64,000 nt of DNA from Bythopirellula goksoeyrii (GTDB lineage Bacteria; Planctomycetota; Planctomycetia; Pirellulales; Lacipirellulaceae): positions 2,888,338-2,952,337 of the forward strand of contig NZ_CP042913.1 in the NCBI RefSeq assembly GCF_008065115.1, written 5' to 3'. Position 1 is the stretch's first letter. Each line of letters starts with the position of its first letter. Under the pieces are notes generated by a model. That model worked only from the letters and a program-made list of their open reading frames with translations, ran no database searches and had not been told where the DNA came from. Shown piece by piece: positions 1 through 8,424 of this stretch. The translations under genes and the position numbers were made by a program.

Positions 1-3000
1 CAGACGATCAGCAGAAGTGCCGGCAATCGCGCCCACATGCTTGCTGTGATTGGCAGCCACGACGAGCTTGTCTTCGATGATCTCTAGAGATCCACCGGTA
101 CATTCAATGCAAGTTGGCAAACGGTCGGCGGCACTTAGCACCATATTCCATGAGTTTGATTGAGAGGCTTCTTGCAGTTGGGCAAGGGCGGACGGTACAT
201 CGGCCGCCTCGGACAGTAGTAGCTGCGTGAGCAGAGGATGCCGTTGCGGTGTGCTCTGGTTGGTGCCAAGAATCATACCGCTAGTCACAGCAAGTCCTTT
301 GGCATTGAGCCCGGATAGTGCGCCAGCACAGCCGGCGTACGTGACGGAGATAGAAGCAAAGCCATTCTTCGGCTGGCGAATTTGAACAACTGGCACTAGA
401 CAATCGGCTAGTCTTGAGCCCTGAGGCCTCTCGTCGCGAAGACCGTGGCGGACAGTTCTTCCGTTACGCTCGACTTCCACAGCGAACTGAATCGAAGAAC
501 TGCCGAGTTCTGCAAGCATCGCCAGGTTGAGGGCGACAATGTTCGCTACCGGTACCTGAATAGCATCGGCAATGCCTTCCAGTTCTGCCAACTGATCTTC
601 TGTGAAAGTCTGTTCGGGTTCCCCGGCAAACTTTGTCCATGAAGAGGCCACTTCGGATGTTGCCATGTCTGCTAAGCGATACAACGCGCGACGAATCTCT
701 GAGCCGAACGACTGACCATGCTTGACACCCATTTCGTAGGCAGAACCGGCAAGCAGCATTGTGCGAATTGCCTCGTTGGAGTGGGCAACTGTGACCTTCG
801 ATTGCCCGGCCGTTTGCACAACGGGAGCGACTCCCGCTGGCTCTGGAGTAGGCACTACGGGAGTAGGTGCGACGAATGCTGGTGCCGAGCTATCGAAAGA
901 TTCTTCCGTGGCGGGAGTGGGGGCCAAGTTGTTGGTCAAATACGAGACCACATGCCGCAATGTTGGGAAATCGTCGAGCGTTAGGTTTTCATCTGGAGTG
1001 ACGTCGAAATACTCCTGGAGCTCGCCGAATAGCTGGGCCTTCTTGATGCTGTCGATTCCCAGATCCGCTTCCAAGTCGGCATCAAGTTCGACCAGATCGG
1101 CCGGATAGCCAGTCTGCTCAACGACAAAGTTGACGAGGAACGCTTCGAGTTCGGCAGTGTTGGAACTGGACTCGGTCGTAGGTGGAGTTGGAGCAGCGGC
1201 AGGTAGAGCAGCCATGCTGGCCACAGGGGGCTCAGGCATAGGTGCCGGTGTAGTTGGCGTGTCGTAGGTGGCATTCTCCGATGGCGCGGACGAGGTCGTA
1301 GTTCGTGCGAGGAAATCGACCACGTGACGCAAAGTCGGGAAATCGTCGAGAGTGAGATTCTCATCTGGCGTGACATCGAAATACTCTTGCAGCTCGCCGA
1401 AAAGCTGGGCTTTTTTGATGCTGTCGATACCCAGATCGGCTTCCAAGTCGGCATCGAGTTCGACGAGCTCGGGTGGGTAGCCGGTTTGCTCGACGACAAA
1501 GTTCACTAGGAATGCTTCCAGCTCCGCAGTGCTTGTATTGGAAGTAGGAGTTGGCGTGACTTCTGCGGGTTCTGGGGACGCTGCCTCGTAGGCGGGAGTT
1601 GCAGTAGGTACCGGGGTGGACGTGGTTGTAGTCCGTGCCAGGAAGTCGACTACATGTCGCAGAGTTGGGAAATCGTCAAGTGTGAGATTCTCGTCTGGTG
1701 TGACATCGAAATACTCTTGTAATTCGCCAAATAACTGGGCTTTCTTGATACTGTCGATCCCCAGGTCGGCTTCCAAGTCGGCATCGAGTTCGACCACTTC
1801 CGGCGGATAGCCGGTCTGCTCAACTACGAAATTTATTAGAAATGCTTCCAGATCACTCGAATCGACACTTGAGCTAGCATCGGGAGCTTCCATGACTTGA
1901 ACTGCGCTCTCGACAGGCTGAGAGGCGAGTTGAGTCTCGACAGCGAACCCTTCTCCCACTTGCCACATATCCGAAGTACGAGGTTCTGAGACTTCCGCTG
2001 GTTTGACGGTACTACTTCCATTGGAATGGCCGTTTGAGTGGCCATTCGTATCGCCATTTGACCTGCCACTAGAATCACCATGACCGTTTTGGCCGTTGGG
2101 ATTCCACAAGAGGGCGTGGGAAAGAAGTTCGTTCGGATCCTGCGTTGAGGATGGAGTCGCTACGGGTGTTTTCTCGCTGGAGGCAGCCCGTCGCATTTTC
2201 TCAGTACGTCGCAGGGTGGCATCGAAGTGGACGATTTCATTGTGCATTGCATTCTGGACGGTAGGCACCTCGACAGGTTGCTCGTCGAGCGCACCGCAGC
2301 ATTCCAAGTGAGCACGTACACGGCAGATCTGTTCTAGTACTGAACCCTTAGGATTGTCGCTGGCGATGAAGCGAGCCTGCGCTCCGGTGAGAATCTGTTC
2401 ATTGAGGCGAGTGAGAGTTTGTTGGGGACCGACCTCGACAAAAACTGTTGGCCGTTCCTCGGCAAGTGACTGCACTGCGGCGGCATACAGCTGTGGCCGG
2501 GTCATGTGAGCTTCGAGATTCGCGCGGATGTCGTCGGCGCTGGTGATCTCGCGGTTGGTCACAAGGCTGAAAGTGGAGACGATAGGTCGTTTGATTTCGG
2601 CGTGACGAAGGGCATCGCTTAAAGATCCGCAAGAGTCGGCCATCAACGGAGTGTGAAAAGGAAAAGGCACCGGCAACTTGCGGGCCTGATGGCCGGCTTG
2701 CTCCAGACGTTTGACGGCAATTTCAAGCTGCTCGTCACTGCCACCGATAACCGTCTGTGTGGGAGCATTACTGATTGCGACATGCACATCGTGTCCTGCC
2801 CCGGCAAAAAGTTTATGGACTTGCGCTGGCGTGGCGGAAGTCGCGACAAGCCCACCCCGGGCGCTCTTGCATGCATCGATCCCCGCACAACGCGCCTGCG
2901 TGACGCGGAATGCTGTAGCGAGATTCCACGCACCGGTGGCGACCAGAGCAGAGTATTCGCCGTAGCTATGTCCCGCAACAATTTCAGGATTGATTCCTTC

Positions 3001-6000
3001 AGCACGTAGGACGGAATTAACGATATGGCTGGCGGCCATCATCGAAGCTTGGGTGGCCCATGCATCGCTGCCCAACATGCCTTTCCCATTCCAAGCCATT
3101 TGAGCAAAGCTAGGGGATCCGATTTCCGCCAAAGCCTGCTCGACCTCTCGATGGGCGTTTGCCGCTGCGGAGTGCGATTCGACGAGGCTTCGCAGCATCC
3201 CATCGTATTGCGAACCTTGGCCAGGGAATAGAAAAGCAATTCGTGGCCGTGTGACTTCGAGTGAGGTACAGAAGTAGATGCCTTGACGCTCCAGCGCGGC
3301 CAGCCCTGAGGGGTTATTGAGTTGTGAGTTGGCCAGTTGAACTCGTTTGAGGAGCGTTTCTCTACTATCAGCTACGATAGCCACTCGCGAACTATGCTGA
3401 CTCGCAAAAGAACTTGGGCTCGTGTCAAAACTATTGCCAGTTTCTGCAGTTAGTTGTCTTTGTAGATCTTCAAGAGAATCCGCACCGAATCGAATGATTC
3501 GCCAATTGTTTTCGACAGGTTGAGCATGAGTGGGTCCGGGAGCCGCAGTCGGCGCGCTTGGCGCGGGTTCAGCAATTCGAGATGGGGTTGACGTTACTGT
3601 CTGAGTCGGTGCAGGGTCGGGAGCCGGACTGCTGGACCTGTCTGTTGAACGTTCTAGGAACTTCACGACGTGCCGCAGAGTCGGGAAATCGTCAAGTGTG
3701 AGATTCTCATCGGGAGTCACATCAAAGTATTCTTGGAGTTCGCCGAAAAGCTGGGCTTTCTTGATGCTGTCGATGCCCAGATCCGCTTCAAGATCGGCGT
3801 CGAGTTCCACCACCTCGGCTGGATAGCCAGTTTGCTCGACAACGAAATTAATGAGAAACGCTTCGAGCTCTGTGGATGATGCGCCCGAAGAATGCTCGGC
3901 CATCGGTTCAGCCGAAGCGGGTGCTGCGTTGAGTGCGACTTCGTTTGTCTGCCGCTGAACGTCGGCGGTCGATCCAGAATCGCAAATCAAATGGTACGCC
4001 ATCCCGCGTCCGCAAGAGACAATTGAAGCCATGGACGCACCATCACCCATGGCTTGTGATACGTCGATTGTCTCATTCGCGATTCGCATCATGTTGGCAC
4101 GTTCAGAGGGAACCGTAGCAGGAACTTCTACACCGAAGGTGGCAGCAACTTGACCGTGCTCAAGTTCGAGTATCGCCTTGAGAAGGGAAGACATGCCTGA
4201 TGCACCGTGTGAGAAACCAACCAGACTTGCTGCTGAGCCAACGACGAGCGGCTGGCGACGGGTAGTTTGATTCTGAACAGTCGAGATAGCTTGAAGTTGC
4301 TCATCGGCCATTTTCCGCGAAAGCGAGTCGATCTCGATCACCGTTACTTTGTCTGGACTCTCACCGCTTGTTTGGAACGATCGCTCTAGTGCCATTTCAA
4401 GTGCTTCTTGGCCGGACTTCAGATGCGCGGCTCCAACTCCTCGAATAATCGCTCGGATATTGTCACCATCCCGACGAGCATCGGACAATCGTTTGAGAAG
4501 TACAACGCCAACTCCTTCTCCGGGAATGAAGCCGTTGCCACGGGCGTCGAGGGCTGTCGGGGCGCCGGTACCCGTGGAGAGGACGCCACCCATGGCAAGA
4601 CCCTCATACTCAGGCAGACCCATGCGGCGTTGACCGGCTGCGCAAATCATCATGTCGCAGTCGCCTGCCAGTAGCATATCGATACTGATCCCGACTGCCA
4701 TGAGCGAAGAGGCTTCGCCCGCGTCCAATGCGGCCGCCCCACCCATGAGATTCCACGTCTTTCCAGTGCGAGAGGCGAGAGAACTCGTGCTGAAACTGCC
4801 CGTTTCGTCGATCAGCGCTGGCCAGCGTTTCAGCAGCGCGCTTGTGAATTGGTCGGTGACCAGTTGAGATTGCTCAGCAGAGAGGTTCCGCTGGAAGAGA
4901 CTTCGCCCAATCACGCGTTTCATGTCTGGCAGACGAAGGCCCATTTGAAGTTGGAACGAAAAATCGCCACCGAACTCTGTGCCTACGAGCACTCCAACCT
5001 GGCCACGATCAAATGGTTTCTTGTCGTAGCCGGCATCAATGAGCGCCTGGTCTGCCGCTTCGAGAAGCATAAACTGCAGTGGATCGGCCTGGGCGATTTG
5101 CTTAGGCGGTACCTTATGGCGACGCCAATCGTATTCAAAACCGTGAATGAAACCGCCCAGAGGGGGTGCAGTCACATTCTCACCGTTACTCGGAGGGAGT
5201 AAATCGTAACGTAGTCGATCGGCGGGTGCTGGTGTCTTGGGGTCTCTTCCTGAAGTGAGTAGTTGCCAATATTCCTCAATGTTGGCGGCGCCTGGCAGGA
5301 TACAACCCATGCCTACTACGGCCACGGTGTCTATATCAGTCGGTTTTAATGCCGGTGCCGCGAGCTTGCGACTTGCTTCGGTAAACTCTTCGATCGCGAC
5401 ATGCATATTGAGCCCACCAATGCCAAAGGCATTGATACCCGCGAGTCGTGGTGAACCATCGGCAGGTGCTGACCAGGGCGCGGCAGCGGTTGGAACGTAG
5501 ATCGGCGCAGTCTCCCAATCGATCTTTGGATTGAGATGTTGGATGTTGATCGCTGGGGGAATCACGCCTGCGCGCATGCAAAGCACGGCCTTGATGACAC
5601 TGGCGATACCGGCGGTCTCTAACGAATGACCAATGTTCGCCTTCACACTGGTCACGGGGATTTTCTTGCCTGGAGGAAAGTGTTTCGAGAGGATTTCAGT
5701 GAGCGTATTGAGTTCAGTTGCATCGCCGAGTTGCGTGGCAGTCGAGTGGGCTTCGATATACTGCAGGTTTGAGATGTCAGGCCCTGCTCGATAGGCCCGC
5801 TTCATCGCCTCCACCTGACCTTCTTTGCGGGGCGCCCAAAGGCTCTTTCCTTTGCCGTCGGACGAAACACCCAGGCCACGGACGACGGCTTGAATGTTGT
5901 CGCCGTCAGCCAAAGCACGATCGAGTGTTTTGAGGACAACCGCTGCATATCCTTCTCCAACGACGAGCCCGTCAGCTTCGGAGTCGAAGGGACGGCTACC

Positions 6001-6807
6001 GGTTGAACTCATCGCCCGTGCAGCAGCAAACAAGACGAGGGAGTCGCCCTTGCAGTCACTCGCTCCACCGGCAATCGCCATGTCAATGCGTCCCAATTGG
6101 AGCGCACGAACAGCTAATAAGATCGATTGCAATGAGGAAGCACAGGCGGAATTGATCGCTCCATAAGGACCGGTGAGGTTGAATGCCTTCGCGATAGTGC
6201 CGGCAACCATCGAAGCAGATACGTCTGGGGATTCGAGTGAGATCTTAGGTTTGCGACTGCGTACATCGGCAATGAGTTCGCCGACAATCTCTTGTTGGTC
6301 TGCCGCTGAGAGCTTCTGGAATTCTTCGCTCTCACGCAAGAAGTCGGCGGCCTCTTCGATACACGTATGATAGGTATAGTCGCCTGCGAGGTCGCTTCCC
6401 TGTGCATGGCCGATAAACACGCCGCAATTGCGAACGCTTTCTGGTATCTCAAACGGATCGTAGCCTGCGTGAGAAAGTGCTGTGCCAGCTACTTCGCACA
6501 TGAGTAGATGTACCGGATCTGCAGCTTGGACGAGAGACTCCGGGATTGGACAATTCTGGTGATTGAATTCTCGACTAGAGATGAGCGCTCCGAGTTTTGA
6601 ATAGCATTTGCCGAGTTCGCCCACCTTGGGATCGAAGTAGAGTTCCCGATCAAGTCGGTCGTTGGGTAACTCGACAACCGCGCTACGGCCTTCGCTCAAG
6701 AGTTGCCAATATTGCTCTAGATTGTCTGCGCCTGGCAGTTTGCATGCCATACCAACAATTGCGATAGGGATGCTTTCAGGCTGTGGAGTAGAGGGCGTAG
6801 TAGACAC
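1..6807 (-). CDS. Type I polyketide/secondary-lipid synthase, KS-CLF-ACP-AT-ACP-ACP-ACP-C45 (3' end beyond window)
   Basis: One frame stays open from the GTG at 6807 to base 1 (2269 residues visible); a stop lies 15 bp upstream of the GTG and no ATG precedes the first domain. KS1 (about 15-470) has the active Cys222 in NSACASS, EAHSTAT and KANIGH. KS2 (about 490-920) has Glu698 where the Cys should be (LDAGEASSL) and lacks the normal His motifs, so it resembles a chain-length factor. ACP1 carries Ser1014. The AT has FLFPGQGSQ near 1195 and Ser1281 in GHSYGEY. After an Asn/Gly/His/Ser-rich linker come ACP2-4 with Ser1686, 1796 and 1920, all LGIDSIKKAQ as in PUFA-type synthases. From about 2010 a C45-like domain (acyl-CoA:6-APA acyltransferase family) has a YEMGVKHG motif and Cys2160 in GCAGALSGLN. 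No KR, DH or ER domain is seen. It is the last visible gene of the operon, and the product is unknown. Confidence 0.9.
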   Translation of the reverse strand, partial: MSTTPSTPQPESIPIAIVGMACKLPGADNLEQYWQLLSEGRSAVVELPNDRLDRELYFDPKVGELGKCYSKLGALISSREFNHQNCPIPESLVQAADPVHLLMCEVAGTALSHAGYDPFEIPESVRNCGVFIGHAQGSDLAGDYTYHTCIEEAADFLRESEEFQKLSAADQQEIVGELIADVRSRKPKISLESPDVSASMVAGTIAKAFNLTGPYGAINSACASSLQSILLAVRALQLGRIDMAIAGGASDCKGDSLVLFAAARAMSSTGSRPFDSEADGLVVGEGYAAVVLKTLDRALADGDNIQAVVRGLGVSSDGKGKSLWAPRKEGQVEAMKRAYRAGPDISNLQYIEAHSTATQLGDATELNTLTEILSKHFPPGKKIPVTSVKANIGHSLETAGIASVIKAVLCMRAGVIPPAINIQHLNPKIDWETAPIYVPTAAAPWSAPADGSPRLAGINAFGIGGLNMHVAIEEFTEASRKLAAPALKPTDIDTVAVVGMGCILPGAANIEEYWQLLTSGRDPKTPAPADRLRYDLLPPSNGENVTAPPLGGFIHGFEYDWRRHKVPPKQIAQADPLQFMLLEAADQALIDAGYDKKPFDRGQVGVLVGTEFGGDFSFQLQMGLRLPDMKRVIGRSLFQRNLSAEQSQLVTDQFTSALLKRWPALIDETGSFSTSSLASRTGKTWNLMGGAAALDAGEASSLMAVGISIDMLLAGDCDMMICAAGQRRMGLPEYEGLAMGGVLSTGTGAPTALDARGNGFIPGEGVGVVLLKRLSDARRDGDNIRAIIRGVGAAHLKSGQEALEMALERSFQTSGESPDKVTVIEIDSLSRKMADEQLQAISTVQNQTTRRQPLVVGSAASLVGFSHGASGMSSLLKAILELEHGQVAATFGVEVPATVPSERANMMRIANETIDVSQAMGDGASMASIVSCGRGMAYHLICDSGSTADVQRQTNEVALNAAPASAEPMAEHSSGASSTELEAFLINFVVEQTGYPAEVVELDADLEADLGIDSIKKAQLFGELQEYFDVTPDENLTLDDFPTLRHVVKFLERSTDRSSSPAPDPAPTQTVTSTPSRIAEPAPSAPTAAPGPTHAQPVENNWRIIRFGADSLEDLQRQLTAETGNSFDTSPSSFASQHSSRVAIVADSRETLLKRVQLANSQLNNPSGLAALERQGIYFCTSLEVTRPRIAFLFPGQGSQYDGMLRSLVESHSAAANAHREVEQALAEIGSPSFAQMAWNGKGMLGSDAWATQASMMAASHIVNSVLRAEGINPEIVAGHSYGEYSALVATGAWNLATAFRVTQARCAGIDACKSARGGLVATSATPAQVHKLFAGAGHDVHVAISNAPTQTVIGGSDEQLEIAVKRLEQAGHQARKLPVPFPFHTPLMADSCGSLSDALRHAEIKRPIVSTFSLVTNREITSADDIRANLEAHMTRPQLYAAAVQSLAEERPTVFVEVGPQQTLTRLNEQILTGAQARFIASDNPKGSVLEQICRVRAHLECCGALDEQPVEVPTVQNAMHNEIVHFDATLRRTEKMRRAASSEKTPVATPSSTQDPNELLSHALLWNPNGQNGHGDSSGRSNGDTNGHSNGHSNGSSTVKPAEVSEPRTSDMWQVGEGFAVETQLASQPVESAVQVMEAPDASSSVDSSDLEAFLINFVVEQTGYPPEVVELDADLEADLGIDSIKKAQLFGELQEYFDVTPDENLTLDDFPTLRHVVDFLARTTTTSTPVPTATPAYEAASPEPAEVTPTPTSNTSTAELEAFLVNFVVEQTGYPPELVELDADLEADLGIDSIKKAQLFGELQEYFDVTPDENLTLDDFPTLRHVVDFLARTTTSSAPSENATYDTPTTPAPMPEPPVASMAALPAAAPTPPTTESSSNTAELEAFLVNFVVEQTGYPADLVELDADLEADLGIDSIKKAQLFGELQEYFDVTPDENLTLDDFPTLRHVVSYLTNNLAPTPATEESFDSSAPAFVAPTPVVPTPEPAGVAPVVQTAGQSKVTVAHSNEAIRTMLLAGSAYEMGVKHGQSFGSEIRRALYRLADMATSEVASSWTKFAGEPEQTFTEDQLAELEGIADAIQVPVANIVALNLAMLAELGSSSIQFAVEVERNGRTVRHGLRDERPQGSRLADCLVPVVQIRQPKNGFASISVTYAGCAGALSGLNAKGLAVTSGMILGTNQSTPQRHPLLTQLLLSEAADVPSALAQLQEASQSNSWNMVLSAADRLPTCIECTGGSLEIIEDKLVVAANHSKHVGAIAGTSADRL
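945..1855 (-). repeat. Tandem ACP-coding repeats (three copies; a fourth at 3655-3875)
   Basis: Three near-identical modules of about 210 bp centred on 1050, 1420 and 1750 encode ACP4, ACP3 and ACP2 of the synthase. A fourth copy centred on 3768 encodes ACP1, before the AT. They share long blocks at nucleotide level from the NFVVEQTGYP segment through DFPTLRHVV, separated by variable Thr/Pro/Ala linkers. The similarity points to recent duplication or gene conversion. Copy number is therefore likely to vary between strains. Confidence 0.85.
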
Positions 6808-6873
6808 CGTTTGCTCACACTTTCATGGTTTTCAGAATCCATTCCTTGTTTGATGCTTTAGTAAATAAGTCAG

Positions 6874-8313
6874 TTAAACTGACACAAACTTCTCCAACGC
6901 GGTGGTAAGTGATTTGCGATCTTGGGCATTGCCCTCGAGCACAATCCTCCCTGCGCTAATCGAATCAGAGACCGTCAATTTGCCGTTCCGCAACAAACAG
7001 AACGTCGCCGAATTCATAGTGCACTTGTTGACTTCCTGGTTGCCGAGTCCACGCTCTATGCCGCTGAGTTGGTCGTCGTTAAGCAATATCTGCCATTGTC
7101 CGCCACCTGGTCCATTGACCAGGAAATTGCAAGACCTCGCTCCAGGCACCTGTAGGCCTTGCTTAAGTGACTTGGCTCGCAAGGACTGAGCGACATCGAA
7201 AGCTGGTTCGAGTCGCTTGAAGGAAGTCAGATTGAAGTTTCGTTCAATAGGAAAGCGGGCGATCCGCATAAGCGCCGCCTCGTCCATTAGAGGGCAAGGC
7301 AACTCGGGCAAGGCCGTGACTGTATTTGTGATGTCGAATTTAGGATCGTCACGCCAGTGCGATTGATAAACCTTCATGTATTCGTGAAAGAGTGATTCAT
7401 AAGTCGAGAGATCAACATTCCCTGGCGCACGTAGGGCTTTTGGGTGATATGTCTCGATTGCCTGTTGAATGATGCGCTGTATCGTGGCAACGGCAACAGG
7501 TTTTGGCGACGCGAGGTGATAAGTCTGGTTGTGAAGCCCAGGGCTCGAGACGATTGAGCCAATCGTCTTGGCAAGCCAATCCACGGGAACAAGGTTCTTC
7601 CCTTCGTTGCCAGCAAGTCCCAAGAGCCCCATGAATCGCTCGTTCATGTCGCCGACATAGATCTTGTCGGCCACGATATGTGCCAGTTGCAACGGGAGGT
7701 AGAATCCGTGTGTCGTTGTGACGAAACCAGTATGATAGTCGCCCACGACACTCGCTGGGCGATAAACGGTCAGGGAGTCGAAGTCGGCCTCACGAACTAG
7801 CTTCTCGGCACGGAGCTTGGACTGTTCGTATACGTTGCCTAGCTCCTGGCCCAGATCAACTTCTGATTCTAGAATTCGCCCATTGCGGAGACCGCAGATG
7901 TAGGCGGTCGATACATGGTGAAAACGCCTTATTCCCACCTCGCGGCAAAACTGGAGCATGTTTTCCATGCCGCCAACATTGGTACGGAAAGGTTCACCAT
8001 GTTGATCTTCACGGAAGACCATGCTCGCTCCAACGTGAATCACCCCATTGCAATGGGTAGCGATGCAGCGTCGATCTTCGTCGGAAAGTCCTAAACCGGG
8101 GGTGGTAAGATTGCCGTCCAAGACGACAGGCCGCGGAAGTGCGTAGCCAAGTTCGGCCTCCCAGTACCGCATAACTGCATCGAAGCGTTCGCTTGCCGTT
8201 TCAAGCTTGGAAGCGCGCACTACAACCGCCAAGTTGTGGCCCGATTCGAGCAGTTCTCGAACCAGATAACGCCCTACCAATCCGGTGGAACCTGTCAGTA
8301 GAAAATAACCCAT
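6874..8313 (-). CDS. Thioester-reductase-like extended SDR with C-terminal SCP2-like domain
   Basis: This is a 479-residue protein. Residues 7-14 (TGSTGLVG) form the NAD(P)-binding glycine motif, and Tyr162 and Lys166 (YEQSK) are the SDR catalytic pair. The body matches the NAD-binding-4/thioester reductase group that releases carrier-bound acyl chains as aldehydes or alcohols. The last 95 residues, with GGGQWQILLNDD, a hydrophobic strand pattern and a GRIVLEGNAQD end, look like a small SCP2-type lipid-binding domain. It ends 66 bp before the synthase start, so reductive release of a long acyl product held by the SCP2 fold is a reasonable inference. The SDR call is firm; the SCP2 call is moderate. 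Confidence 0.82.
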   Translation of the reverse strand: MGYFLLTGSTGLVGRYLVRELLESGHNLAVVVRASKLETASERFDAVMRYWEAELGYALPRPVVLDGNLTTPGLGLSDEDRRCIATHCNGVIHVGASMVFREDQHGEPFRTNVGGMENMLQFCREVGIRRFHHVSTAYICGLRNGRILESEVDLGQELGNVYEQSKLRAEKLVREADFDSLTVYRPASVVGDYHTGFVTTTHGFYLPLQLAHIVADKIYVGDMNERFMGLLGLAGNEGKNLVPVDWLAKTIGSIVSSPGLHNQTYHLASPKPVAVATIQRIIQQAIETYHPKALRAPGNVDLSTYESLFHEYMKVYQSHWRDDPKFDITNTVTALPELPCPLMDEAALMRIARFPIERNFNLTSFKRLEPAFDVAQSLRAKSLKQGLQVPGARSCNFLVNGPGGGQWQILLNDDQLSGIERGLGNQEVNKCTMNSATFCLLRNGKLTVSDSISAGRIVLEGNAQDRKSLTTALEKFVSV

Positions 8314-8424
8314 GTCTCAGCCCGTAAGTAATGCGAACGCACTCGAAAGTGCTACTGGCGAAACCTCGATTATGATCAAAATAGCAGAATAGTCAATTTA
8401 CGTAAACTGGGGTGGGTGTGGTAT

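Noticed and set aside
1-6166. Many short plus-strand frames over the synthase gene
   Set aside because: All lie antisense to one continuous 2269-codon minus-strand frame with recognised domains, so they are shadows.
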